This document shows positions 38,828 through 54,044 of a DNA stretch of 54,055 bases, piece after piece (position 1 is the first letter of the stretch; each line of letters starts with the position of its first letter). This stretch comes from Herbidospora galbida (lineage in GTDB: Bacteria; Actinomycetota; Actinomycetes; Streptosporangiales; Streptosporangiaceae): contig NZ_SZQA01000044.1 in assembly GCF_005233835.1 (NCBI RefSeq), positions 1 to 54,055 on the forward strand, written 5' to 3'. The notes beneath the pieces were generated by a model. That model was not told the DNA's origin, searched no databases, and saw only the letters and a list, made by a program, of their open reading frames with translations. The translations under genes and the position numbers were made by a program.

Positions 38828-39907
38828 ATGACCTTCGGCGAGAAACTGCGCGGCTACCGCCATGGCGCGGGGAAATCGCTGAACGTCCTGGCGAGGGAGT
38901 CGAGCTGCTCGAAGTCCTATCTGAGCCGGCTCGAATCGGGTGAACGCCGCCCGAGCCCCGAGGTCGCCCGCCACCTCGACCTCCTGCTCAACGCGGGCGG
39001 CGCGCTGAAGGCCGCGGCCCGGGACGACCGTGAGCGGACCGCGAACCTGGTCGGCCCCGGGCGGGGCGTCGACGAGGCCGCCTACGGTGACGCGCTGCTC
39101 CGGTTGCGGGAACTCGGCCGCCGGCATTCGGCCCGGATGGTGCTGAACATGGTGCGCGGCATGGTCGCCGACCTCGACGACGACCGCGTGGCGGCGCACC
39201 TGACCGAATACGCCAGCTGGATGGCCCAGGAGTCCGGCGACTCCGCCGAAGCCCTCAACCTGATCACCGCCACCGCGACCCTGGCCCGCCGGGGCGCCGC
39301 CCGCGACCTGCAGGCCTACGCGCTGGTCCGGCGGGCCGAGCTCCTGCTCGCCGATCCGCGCCGGTCCGCCGAACTGGCCGCCGGGATCCGCGGTCACCGG
39401 GGCGTCGCCTCCCGCATCCGCGGCCTGGCCGCCCTGACCGAGGCGAAGGCGCTGGCGCTGACCGGCCCGGCCCGCGCGGCCGAGGCCGCCCTGGATGCGG
39501 GCGTCGTCCTGCTGTCGCGGGCGGACGCCGACCCCGGCCCCTTCCCGGTCGGCCCGTCGACGCTCGCCGACGAGGCGGTCGCCGCCGGCGGCTGGACCAT
39601 GTTCGACCTGGGCCGCACCACTGACGCCGTCGCCCGGCTCGGCGCCGCGATCGACGGCTCCCCGCCCGACGGCCACCGCGCCCGCGGCCTGCTGGGCGCG
39701 CGGCTGGCCCGCGCCCACCTCGACCTGGGCGACCTGGAAGAGGCCGAGGCGGCCGTGCGCACCAGTCTCGCCATGGCCCGCCGCAGCGGCTCGGCCTCCA
39801 CGCTCGCGGAACTCCGCCTGTTCGGCCAGGACCTGCGCCGCTGGCCGGGCCACCCGGTGGCCGACGGGCTCCGGGCCGAGGTGGCCGCCGGTCTGACGGC
39901 CCGCTGA
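38828..39907 (+). CDS. XRE-family HTH regulator with TPR-like C terminus
   Basis: A 359-residue protein with an N-terminal Cro/CI-type HTH at about residues 3-60 (FGEKLRGYRHGAGKSLNVLA, SSCSKSYLSRLESGERRPS) and a helical, Ala/Leu/Arg-rich TPR-like region over the rest, the layout of many actinomycete XRE regulators that sense a ligand or peptide. ATG 38828 follows AAAGGGGG at a short spacing; an in-frame start at 38789 would add 13 residues. It is divergent from the TIR operon across a 117-base gap, so it may control that operon and itself. It converges with the RyR gene. Confidence 0.88.
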   Translation: MTFGEKLRGYRHGAGKSLNVLARESSCSKSYLSRLESGERRPSPEVARHLDLLLNAGGALKAAARDDRERTANLVGPGRGVDEAAYGDALLRLRELGRRHSARMVLNMVRGMVADLDDDRVAAHLTEYASWMAQESGDSAEALNLITATATLARRGAARDLQAYALVRRAELLLADPRRSAELAAGIRGHRGVASRIRGLAALTEAKALALTGPARAAEAALDAGVVLLSRADADPGPFPVGPSTLADEAVAAGGWTMFDLGRTTDAVARLGAAIDGSPPDGHRARGLLGARLARAHLDLGDLEEAEAAVRTSLAMARRSGSASTLAELRLFGQDLRRWPGHPVADGLRAEVAAGLTAR

Positions 39908-39930
39908 CGGCCCGTTGACGGCGGGTCAGC
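39905..39930. terminator. Hairpin between the converging XRE and RyR genes
   Basis: The 18-base gap plus both stop codons can form a bulged hairpin with ctgac/gtcag outer arms and cccg/cggg inner arms. It has no T-tract. Its position suggests a shared bidirectional terminator. Confidence 0.4.
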
Positions 39931-40399
39931 TCCGGACGATGCGCAGGTCCGCCACCGCCAGCACCGCCGGAAGGGTGCGCAGCGTCGAGCGGTCCTTGTC
40001 GCGGGCGTCCTCGGTCAGGTGCTCCCACGGCACGAGGTCGGGGTGCCGCCGCGCCCGGGGGTCGTGGACCGCGCCGGGGCGCCAGCCCGCCGCGACGCGG
40101 ACCAGCATCCAGCGCACGTGTTCCATCCGGGCCAGCCGTTCGACCTCCCTGTCGGTCAGCACGGCGGGCGCCGCGTCGCGTCGCCGGGCCAGCCGGCAGC
40201 CGATGGCCGCCAGTTTGCGCGGGACGTCGCGCGCGTGGTTGCGGCTGTCGGCGCGCAGCAGGCGGGGCAGCCGGTCCCAGGTCACCAGAGACGCGTTGGT
40301 CGTCTCCTCGTCACCGGCGGCGCGGCGGGCGCGCAGGTAGTGGGCGTGGACGGCGCGGGCCAGGTCGTCGACGGTCGTCTCGCTCAGGAGGTCCGGCAT
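39926..40399 (-). CDS. Stand-alone RyR-domain protein
   Basis: A 157-residue protein made of the bacterial ryanodine-receptor-type (RyR) domain. Visible features are DDLARAVHAHYLRARRA, SLVTWDRLPRLLRADSRNHA, RKLAAIGCRLA, then EVERLARMEHVRWMLVRVAA, GWRPGAVHDPRARRHPDLVP, DARDKDRSTLRTLPAVLA and a final DLRIVR. This is the pattern of the RyR part of TrkA-N/RyR proteins, but the TrkA-N part is missing. RyR domains have been proposed to bind nucleotide-derived ligands in conflict systems; no activity is shown. It lies 21 bases after the MFS gene on the same strand, so it may belong to the acyl-CoA ligase-MFS unit rather than to the TIR unit. Confidence 0.85.
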   Translation of the reverse strand: MPDLLSETTVDDLARAVHAHYLRARRAAGDEETTNASLVTWDRLPRLLRADSRNHARDVPRKLAAIGCRLARRRDAAPAVLTDREVERLARMEHVRWMLVRVAAGWRPGAVHDPRARRHPDLVPWEHLTEDARDKDRSTLRTLPAVLAVADLRIVRS

Positions 40400-40420
40400 C
40401 CATCCATCTTGGCCAAGAAA

Positions 40421-41716
40421 TCACGCCGTCGCCCGCGCGACGCGTTGGGCTTCGGCGTGTTCGTCGGTGCGGGCGTCGTACCTGCGGAACTTCGGCAGGG
40501 TCGCGGCCATCGCCAGGACGCCGCCCATGCACAGCAGGCCGCCCGCGCCCAGGGAGAAGCGCGTCCCGCCGAGTTCGGCCATGGCGCTGGCGCGGGCGTT
40601 GCCCAGCATCGGGCCGGTCGAATAGGAGAGCAGTTCGATGCCGGCCAGGCGGCCCCGGTACTCGTCGGGGATGGTCTGGTTCCAGATCGTGCCCCGGAAG
40701 ATGCCGCTGATCATGTCCGCGCCGCCCGCCAGGGTCAGGAAGACGATCATCAGCCAGATGTTCGGCATCACCGACGCCACCGCGACGGCCGCGCCCCACA
40801 GAAGGGCCGCGACGATGACCGCCAGGCCGTGGCGGTGGACGTGGGCCGTCCACCCCGAGGTCACCGAGGCCAGCACCGAGCCGATCCCCGCCGAGGCGTA
40901 GAGCAGGCCGAGGGCGATCTGCTCGTGTTCGCCGCCGAACTGCTCGGCCATGAAGGGGTAGAGCGCGTTCGACATGGCGAAGAACATGGCCGCGATGTCG
41001 ACGACGTAGGTGCCCATCAGGTCGGGGCGGCGGACGGCGTACCTGACCCCCTCGACGAGCGAGGCCAGGGACGCCGGCTGGGTGACGGCCGCGCGGCGGG
41101 CCATCGGGGCCACCCGGAACAGCAGGACCAGCGAGACCAGGAACGTCAGCACGTTGATCCCGTACGACGGCGCCACGCCGAACGAGACGACGATCAGGCC
41201 GCCGAGGGCCGGGCCGGCGACCCCTCCCGCGCTTCTGACCAGGCCCTGGATGGCGAAGGCGGCGCCCATCTGGTCGAGCTTGAGCACCTGGTTGATCACG
41301 GCCTGCTCACTGGGGCCCCGCACGCTGTACAACCCGGCGGTGAGGGCGCCCACGACGTACAGAACCCAGACCTGGGGGTTCGGGAGGAGGGCGTTGACCA
41401 TCAGCATCAGGGCGGCCAGGCAGAGGCCGATCTCCGTGGAAATGATGATCTTGCGGCGGTCCATCGAGTCGGCGATGGCGCCGCCCCACAGGCCGCAGAC
41501 GACCATCGGGACGAACTCGGCCACGCTCACCAGGCCCACCGCGACGTAGGAGCCCGTGAGCTCCTTCATCTGGTAGGGCACCGCGACCAGCGTGATGAAC
41601 GACCCGAACATGGTGATCGCGGCCGACCCCAGCAACAGGCGGAAGTCGCGGGAGGCGCGCAGCGGGCTGACGTCCATCTTCAGGCGTCGCAGCAGGGCGA
41701 GGGAACTTTTGACCAC
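40421..41716 (-). CDS. MFS exporter (EntS/MFS_3-like)
   Basis: A 431-residue major facilitator protein with about 12 hydrophobic segments. The LLGSAAITMFGSFITLVAVP start, the GLWGGAIADSMDRRKIIIST loop (MFS motif A) and the DEYRGRLAGIELLS segment match the enterobactin-exporter-like subfamily, which exports small molecules and drugs. The substrate is unknown. GTG 41716 has no SD; an in-frame ATG at 41677 is an alternative. It follows the acyl-CoA ligase by 46 bases and precedes the RyR gene by 21 bases, all on the minus strand. Confidence 0.85.
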   Translation of the reverse strand: MVKSSLALLRRLKMDVSPLRASRDFRLLLGSAAITMFGSFITLVAVPYQMKELTGSYVAVGLVSVAEFVPMVVCGLWGGAIADSMDRRKIIISTEIGLCLAALMLMVNALLPNPQVWVLYVVGALTAGLYSVRGPSEQAVINQVLKLDQMGAAFAIQGLVRSAGGVAGPALGGLIVVSFGVAPSYGINVLTFLVSLVLLFRVAPMARRAAVTQPASLASLVEGVRYAVRRPDLMGTYVVDIAAMFFAMSNALYPFMAEQFGGEHEQIALGLLYASAGIGSVLASVTSGWTAHVHRHGLAVIVAALLWGAAVAVASVMPNIWLMIVFLTLAGGADMISGIFRGTIWNQTIPDEYRGRLAGIELLSYSTGPMLGNARASAMAELGGTRFSLGAGGLLCMGGVLAMAATLPKFRRYDARTDEHAEAQRVARATA

Positions 41717-41762
41717 GAACGGCCAGGTTGGCCGAATCAGCGGGTAGTCCGCAACTCCATAT

Positions 41763-43400
41763 TCAGTCGCCCAGGACCTGCCGGCGCAGCACCGTCTTGA
41801 GGATCTTCCCGCCCGGGTTGCGCGGCAGTTCCTCCTCGTGGAACCAGAACCGCACCGGGATCTTGAACTCGGCCAGCCGCGTCCGCAGGAACGCCCGCAG
41901 GTCCCCGGCCGTCACCGGGCTGGTGATCCGCACCACCGCGCCGACCTGCTCGCCGAGCTCGTCGTCGGGGATCCCGATCACGGCCGCGTCGTCGATCGCC
42001 GGGTGTTCGAACAGGGCCGCCTCGACCTCGGCGCAGTAGACGTTCTCGCCGCCCCTGATGACCATGTCCTTGGCCCGGTCGACGATGTAGACGAAGCCCT
42101 CCTCGTCGATCCGCGCCAGGTCGCCGGTGTGCAGCCAGCCGTCCACGATCGCCTCGGCGGTCGCGTCGGGCCGGTTCCAGTAGCCCATGATCACCACCGG
42201 GCCGCGCATGCACAGCTCGCCGACCTCGCCCCGGGGCAGTTCGCGGCCGGAGGGGTCGCAGATCTTGACGTCCATCACCGCCAGGGGGCGGCCGATGCTG
42301 TCGGGGTGCGCCGCGTACTCGCGGCCGCTGTTGTAGATCGCCAGGGCCGTCGTCTCGGTCATGCCGTAGCCGTTGGACGGGGTGCGGTCGGGCAGCAGCG
42401 CGGTGACGCGCTCCAGCAGCTTCGGGGGAGCGGGCGCGCCGCCGTAGGAGATCGCCGTCAGCGACGAGATGTCGTGCTTGTCGAGAGCGGGGTGGGAGAG
42501 CAGCTGCCAGGCGTTGGTGGGCACCCCGCTCAGCACCGTCGCGCGCTCCCGCTCGATGAGCTCCAGGGCGCGTCCCGGGTCCCACTTGTACATGAGCACC
42601 AGCCCGGCGCCGGTGAACATCGTCGTCATGAGCACGGCGAAACAGCCGGTCGCGTGGAACAGCGGCACGGTGAGCAGGGTGTTGCGGCGCTGGCCGGCGC
42701 TCTCGGCCGGGTCCTTGCCGGCCATGGCGACGCCGCGCATCATCGCGTACGCCACCGTCATCGGCGCCTGCCCGAGGTTGCGGTGACTGCCCAGGGCGCC
42801 CTTCGGCCGGCCCGTGGTGCCGGAGGTGTAGAAGATGGTCGCCGGGTCGTCGGGGGAGAGCTCGACCGGGGGCAGCGTGGTCTTCTCGTCGGCGAGGACG
42901 TCGGCCCAGTCGCGGCCGCCCTCGAAGGAGCCCCGCCGCGTGACGATCAGCGGTACGCCGGCCAGCCGCTCGGCGCGCTCCCCGTCGGTGATCGCCAGCC
43001 GGGCGCCCGAGTCGCCGAGGGCGAACTCCAGCTCGGCGGCGGTCCACCACGCGTTCAGCGGCACCGCGATGGCCCCGATGGCCAGCGTGGCCGCGAAGGC
43101 GACGATCCACTCGGGGTAGTTGCGCATCGCGATGGCCACCCGGTCGCCCTTGGCGATCCCCGAGTCGCGCAGCTCGTGGGCCAGCGTCGCGGCGGCGCGG
43201 AAGAACTCGGCGTAGGTGAGGCGCTCGTCCTCGTACACGACGAAGGTCTTGTCGCCGTGGAAGGCCGTGGTCTCCAGCATGGCCCGGAACGTCGCCGGCG
43301 CGTGTTTCCAGACCCGGACGCCGTCCGGCGTCCGCGTCATCTCGAACAGCTGCCCCGGGGCGGTGAGCGCCGCCTGCGCCTGGTCATGCGAGATCGTCAC
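41763..43400 (-). CDS. Acyl-CoA synthetase (AMP-forming)
   Basis: ANL-family ligase of 545 residues that activates a carboxylic acid, probably a fatty acid, as acyl-AMP and then acyl-CoA. It has the P-loop YTSGTTGRPKG at 191-201, NGYGMTETTA, the hinge DRAKDMVIRGGENVYCAEVE, and the C-terminal catalytic Lys in PRNPGGKILK. No acyl carrier or other domain is fused. The exact acid cannot be told. The start GTG 43400 matches a predicted leaderless transcript, and a TetR-type palindrome lies in the promoter spacer. Confidence 0.92.
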   Translation of the reverse strand: MTISHDQAQAALTAPGQLFEMTRTPDGVRVWKHAPATFRAMLETTAFHGDKTFVVYEDERLTYAEFFRAAATLAHELRDSGIAKGDRVAIAMRNYPEWIVAFAATLAIGAIAVPLNAWWTAAELEFALGDSGARLAITDGERAERLAGVPLIVTRRGSFEGGRDWADVLADEKTTLPPVELSPDDPATIFYTSGTTGRPKGALGSHRNLGQAPMTVAYAMMRGVAMAGKDPAESAGQRRNTLLTVPLFHATGCFAVLMTTMFTGAGLVLMYKWDPGRALELIERERATVLSGVPTNAWQLLSHPALDKHDISSLTAISYGGAPAPPKLLERVTALLPDRTPSNGYGMTETTALAIYNSGREYAAHPDSIGRPLAVMDVKICDPSGRELPRGEVGELCMRGPVVIMGYWNRPDATAEAIVDGWLHTGDLARIDEEGFVYIVDRAKDMVIRGGENVYCAEVEAALFEHPAIDDAAVIGIPDDELGEQVGAVVRITSPVTAGDLRAFLRTRLAEFKIPVRFWFHEEELPRNPGGKILKTVLRRQVLGD

Positions 43401-43437
43401 GAGACGTCACGATACCGACCGGTAGGTACGGATCCAA
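43401..43437 (-). promoter_or_regulatory. Acyl-CoA ligase promoter with TetR-type operator
   Basis: On the minus strand, TTGGAT (43437-43432), a 17-base spacer and TATCGT (43414-43409) form a good promoter whose start falls at the GTG 43400. The spacer contains TACCGACCGGTAGGTA (43413-43428), a 16-bp palindrome with one mismatched pair and ACCGACCGGT core, the look of a TetR-family operator. Binding should block RNA polymerase. Confidence 0.7.
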
Positions 43438-43495
43438 GTGACCACCTCACAACGTTGGGGCGCCTTCGGTGTCATCTCGCACAATGAACCCCGGC

Positions 43496-44607
<1,112 letters not shown>

Positions 44608-44638
44608 TGTCCGGTTCTGGAGATGAGGAGACCTCGCC

Positions 44639-45790
44639 ATGAGCGTGACCGCCCCCCTGGGCTTCCGGGCCACCGGGATCAACGCCGGGATCAAGCCCGG
44701 CGAGCACCGTGACCTCGCCCTCGTCGTCAACGACGGCCCCTCGCGCGCGGCGGCCGCCGTCTTCACCCGCAACCGCGTGAAGGCCGCCCCGGTGATCTGG
44801 TCGGAGCAGGTCGTCAGCGGTGGCCGGGTCAAGGCCGTGGTGCTCAACTCCGGCGGCGCCAACGCCTGCACCGGCCCCGCCGGGTTCCAGGACACTCACG
44901 CCACCGCCGAGAAGGTCGCCGAGGTCATCGGCGACTCGGCCGGCGAGATCGTGGTCTGCTCGACCGGCCTCATCGGCGAGCGCCTCCCCATGGACGCGCT
45001 GCTCGGCGGCGTCGCCGACGCGGCCAGGCAACTGTCCCGCGACGGCGGGGTGGCCGCGGCCGACGCGATCCGCACCACCGACACGGTCAGCAAGATCTCC
45101 TTCCGCCGGGGCGAGGGCTACATGGTCGGCGGCATGGCCAAGGGCGCCGGCATGCTCGCCCCCGCCCTGGCCACGATGCTGTCGGTGCTGACCACCGACG
45201 CCGACCTGACCTCCGAGGAGTGCGACACCGCGCTGCGGGCCGCCACCGAGGTCACCTTCGACCGCCTCGACTCCGACGGCTGCATGTCGACCAACGACAC
45301 CGTCCTGCTGCTGGCCAGCGGCGCCGCCGGCGTCAAACCCGACCTGGCCGAGTTCACCAAGCGCCTCACCGAGGTCTGCGCCGACCTGGCCCGCCAGCTC
45401 CTCGTCGACGCCGAGGGCGCCTCCAAGGCCATCGCGATCGAGGTCGTCGGGGCCGCCTCCGTCGCCGACGCGGTCGAGGTCGGCCGGGCGATCGCCCGCA
45501 GCAACCTGTTCAAGTGCGCCATGCACGGCGAAGACCCCAACTGGGGCCGCGTCCTGTCGGCCATCGGCACCACCCAGGCCGAGTTCGAGCCCGACCGGCT
45601 CAACGTCGCGATCAACGGCATCTGGATCTGCCGGGGCGGCGCGGCCGGCGACGACCGCTCCAAGGTCGACCTGCGCCCGCGCGACATCCACGTCACCGCC
45701 GACCTGTCGGCCGGGCCCCACTCGGCCACCATCCACACGACCGACCTGACGGCCGAATACGTGCACGAGAACTCGGCGTACAGCTCATGA
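44639..45790 (+). CDS. argJ: Bifunctional glutamate N-acetyltransferase/ornithine acetyltransferase
   Basis: Recycles the acetyl group from N-acetylornithine to glutamate, and in bifunctional forms also makes N-acetylglutamate from acetyl-CoA. The 383-residue product has the self-cleavage site with nucleophilic Thr179 in ALATMLS and the surrounding [10 protein letters not shown], plus a C-terminal NSAYSS tail typical of ArgJ. Autocatalytic cleavage gives alpha and beta chains. ATG 44639 has GGAG upstream at 10 bases. The TGA overlaps the argB ATG by 4 bases. Confidence 0.95.
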   Translation: MSVTAPLGFRATGINAGIKPGEHRDLALVVNDGPSRAAAAVFTRNRVKAAPVIWSEQVVSGGRVKAVVLNSGGANACTGPAGFQDTHATAEKVAEVIGDSAGEIVVCSTGLIGERLPMDALLGGVADAARQLSRDGGVAAADAIRTTDTVSKISFRRGEGYMVGGMAKGAGMLAPALATMLSVLTTDADLTSEECDTALRAATEVTFDRLDSDGCMSTNDTVLLLASGAAGVKPDLAEFTKRLTEVCADLARQLLVDAEGASKAIAIEVVGAASVADAVEVGRAIARSNLFKCAMHGEDPNWGRVLSAIGTTQAEFEPDRLNVAINGIWICRGGAAGDDRSKVDLRPRDIHVTADLSAGPHSATIHTTDLTAEYVHENSAYSS

Positions 45791-46664
45791 CCCCGTTGCA
45801 GAAGTCCGAGGCGCTGATCGAGGCGCTGCCGTGGCTGGCCCGGTTCCAGGGCGCGGTCGTCGTGATCAAGTACGGCGGCAACGCCATGACCGAGGAGCAC
45901 CTGCGCGAGAAGTTCGCCGACGACGTCGTGTTCCTGCGCTACGCCGGGCTGCGCCCGGTGATCGTGCACGGCGGCGGCCCGCAGATCAACGCCGCCCTCG
46001 ACCTGCACGGCATCGCCTCCCACTTCACCGCCGGGCTCCGGGTCACCACGCCCGAGGCCATGCAGGTGGTCCGCATGGTGCTGGTCGGCCAGGTCAACCG
46101 CGACGTCGTCGGGCTGGTCAACCGGCACGGCCCGTTCGCGGTCGGCCTGTCGGGGGAGGACGCGCACCTGTTCACCGCCGCCCGCAAGCACGCGATCGTC
46201 GACGGCGTCCCGGTCGACATCGGCCAGGTCGGCGAGATCGTCGAGGTCAACCCGGGCGCGGTGCGGGCCCTGCTGGCCGACGGGCGGATACCGGTGGTGT
46301 CGTCGATCGCCCGGGGTCACGACGGGCAGATCTACAACGTAAATGCCGACACCGCGGCCGCCGCGCTCGCGACCGCTCTCGGCGCGGCCAAGCTCGTGGT
46401 CCTCACCGACGTCGAGGGCCTGTACGCCGACTGGCCCGCCAGCGACAAGGTCATCCGGCGCATCTCCGCGGGCGACCTGGCGGCGATGCTGCCCACGCTG
46501 TCGAGCGGCATGGTCCCGAAGATGGAGGCCTGCCTGCACGCCGTCCAGGGGGGAGTGCCCCAGGCCCACGTGGTCGACGGCCGGCAGCCCCACGTCCTGC
46601 TGAGCGAGATCTTCACCGACGAGGGCATCGGCACCATGGTCCTGCCCGACGAAGGAGTCACCCC

Positions 46665-46668
<4 letters not shown>
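45787..46668 (+). CDS. argB: Acetylglutamate kinase
   Basis: Phosphorylates N-acetylglutamate, the usual step of arginine feedback control. The 293-residue product has [10 protein letters not shown] (Lys28), [11 protein letters not shown], the substrate loop [29 protein letters not shown] and LTDVEGLY, all conserved. The N-terminal helix ([15 protein letters not shown]) is that of the arginine-sensitive hexameric type. ATG 45787 overlaps argJ; ATG of argD overlaps this stop. Confidence 0.95.
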
Positions 46669-49259
<2,591 letters not shown>

Positions 49260-49276
49260 CCATCTGCATCGGCTAA

Positions 49277-51327
<2,051 letters not shown>

Positions 51328-51433
51328 CCTGCGGCGACAGGCCACGCGCGGCTTATCGTGGCGACGAGGCCCCGCCCCGGCCGATAGGGTTTCTTGCGAC
51401 TCCGTACCGGATATTCACCGAAAGCCAGGAATC

Positions 51434-52692
<1,259 letters not shown>

Positions 52693-52693
<1 letters not shown>

Positions 52694-52722
52694 TTCTGTG
52701 TGAATTCGTACACAGAACTTCT
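52693..52722 (+). terminator. AT-rich hairpin at the end of tyrS
   Basis: gttctgtgt (52693-52701) and acacagaac (52710-52718) are perfect 9-bp arms with an 8-base loop that includes gaattc. The left arm begins at the last base of the stop codon; ttct follows. It works as a weak terminator, or as a binding site for a repressor, since the arms are unusually AT-rich for this genome. Confidence 0.55.
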
Positions 52723-52733
52723 CCGTGCTCCGT

Positions 52734-52772
52734 CCTATCGTTGCTGCACCCCTCCCCACCAGCGACGATAGG
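52734..52772 (+). promoter_or_regulatory. 13-bp hairpin overlapping the ribosome-binding region of the TPR gene
   Basis: cctatcgttgctg (52734-52746) and cagcgacgatagg (52760-52772) pair over 13 bp with one G-U. The 13-base loop is cacccctccccac. The right arm ends with AGG of the SD-like sequence aggtgag, eight bases before the ATG at 52780. It could sequester the start or serve as an operator. Confidence 0.6.
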
Positions 52773-52779
52773 TGAGCGC

Positions 52780-53598
52780 ATGTTCGACCGTGATGCGACG
52801 GCGCTCGGCCCGGTGATGGCCGAGCTCGTCGAATGTAACCGCCTGCTCGCCGGCGGCGACCCGTCTCCGGCGCTGCGGCTGCGGCGCGGCATCGCCTACG
52901 GAGCCGCCCGCGATCACCGCACCGCGTTGGCGGAACTCACCGTGGCGGTCATGGGAGACCTCTCCGAGGAGGACCTGGCCGCCGCGCACTGCCGCCGCGC
53001 CGTCCTGCTCTGCCGCCTCGGCGAGTACGCCCAGGCGGAGATCGCCGCCACGGAGTCGCTGGCCGCCCGCCTCACGGCGGCCGGATACACCGCCCGCGCG
53101 ATGCCCCGCTGCCTCGGCGGCGACCTGCAGGGCGCGTGGGCCGACACCGAGCGCGCGCTGCTGCTCGACCCGTCCTACACGGGCGTGCACGCCGTGCGCG
53201 GCCGGGTCTTCCTCGCGCTGGGCCGCCCCGCCGACGCGCTGGCCGACTTCGACATCTCCACGAAGGCCGAGGCCTACGACGGCGATGCCCGGATCGACCG
53301 CGCCGAGTGCCTGCTCATCCTGGGCGAACCGGCCCGCGCGGTGGCCGCCTGCGACGAGGTCGTCGCCGCCGGCTTCTTCTGGCCCGGCGAGCCGCATCGC
53401 GTCCACCTGCTGCGCGCTCGCGCCAACCTGGCCCTCGGCGACCCGATCGCGGCCCTGGCCGACTGCTTCCTCGCCGCCGCGCTGTCGCCGCATTCCCCCG
53501 AGGTGTACGAGGTGCGCGCCGAGGCCTACCAGGCGGCCGATTCCGTGGGGGACGCCTCCGCCGACCTGGCCAAAGCCGCCGAACTGAGGGCCGCCTGA
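52780..53598 (+). CDS. Tetratricopeptide-repeat protein
   Basis: A 272-residue soluble protein made of TPR-like helical pairs throughout, e.g. LRRGIAYGAARDHRTALAEL, CRRAVLLCRLGEYAQAEIAA, VRGRVFLALGRPADALADFD and LRARANLALGDPIAALADCF. There is no other domain, signal peptide or enzyme motif. TPR proteins scaffold protein interactions; the partner is unknown. ATG 52780 follows aggtgag at a short spacing. The gene is between tyrS and the rRNA operon, transcribed in the same direction. Confidence 0.82.
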   Translation: MFDRDATALGPVMAELVECNRLLAGGDPSPALRLRRGIAYGAARDHRTALAELTVAVMGDLSEEDLAAAHCRRAVLLCRLGEYAQAEIAATESLAARLTAAGYTARAMPRCLGGDLQGAWADTERALLLDPSYTGVHAVRGRVFLALGRPADALADFDISTKAEAYDGDARIDRAECLLILGEPARAVAACDEVVAAGFFWPGEPHRVHLLRARANLALGDPIAALADCFLAAALSPHSPEVYEVRAEAYQAADSVGDASADLAKAAELRAA

Positions 53599-54044
53599 AA
53601 TGTGACGCGGGTAACAGTCGTGTGACCCGACAGTCATGAGAGCCTTAAATGGCCACCCTGACCTGGGGAAACGCCGTGTGGACGCTGATTTGACGCGGGG
53701 TTCCGGGTTGCCTAATGTTCTCTTCGCCCCGGGAACACGGCAGCGCCGGAACCCAGGGACATCCCACCGAGAACATCCCGCCGGAAACGGCGAGTGGACA
53801 CGGGCGAGATGATGAAGTAAGCTTGAAGGGTTGCGCCAGAAACGGCGCGGTCCGCTCCGGTCAGATCTGATCGGGAACTGCGGTAAAGTTGAATCACCGC
53901 CCAGCAAGTATCTGTGGGCAGACGTGTGCGTTTCTTGAGAACTCAACAGTGTGCTAAAAGCCAGTGCATGATGCACAACCCCGTCTATTAGACGGATTCC
54001 TTTGGTTGACATTATGTCAGCCGGGAAAATTCTCTGAAGACATC
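53599..54044 (+). promoter_or_regulatory. rRNA operon promoter and leader region
   Basis: A 446-base stretch with no gene. Two promoter candidates have 17-base spacers: TTGACG (53690-53695)/TAATGT (53713-53718) and TGGACA (53795-53800)/TAAGCT (53818-53823). TAAAGT at 53884-53889 is a third -10-like box, with the palindrome tcagatctga (53861-53870) about where its -35 should be. The leader then has the actinobacterial rrn motif ttgagaactcaacagtgtg (53934-53952), a short hairpin ccgtct-att-agacgg near 53983-53997 and a tgaca-tta-tgtca stem near 54008-54020, before the 16S gene. Confidence 0.8.

Noticed and set aside
37130-40399. Assignment to a known named defence system (Thoeris, CBASS, TIR-SAVED)
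   Set aside because: No SLOG, cyclase, SAVED or SIR2 partner is visible; the TIR C terminus is unrecognised.
33190-43430. Genomic island delivered by phage or integrative element
   Set aside because: No integrase, tRNA target, attachment repeats or transfer genes are present.
54006-54034. TTGACA as a promoter 40 bases before the 16S gene
   Set aside because: No -10 box at the right distance, and the sequence forms a leader stem (tgaca-tta-tgtca).
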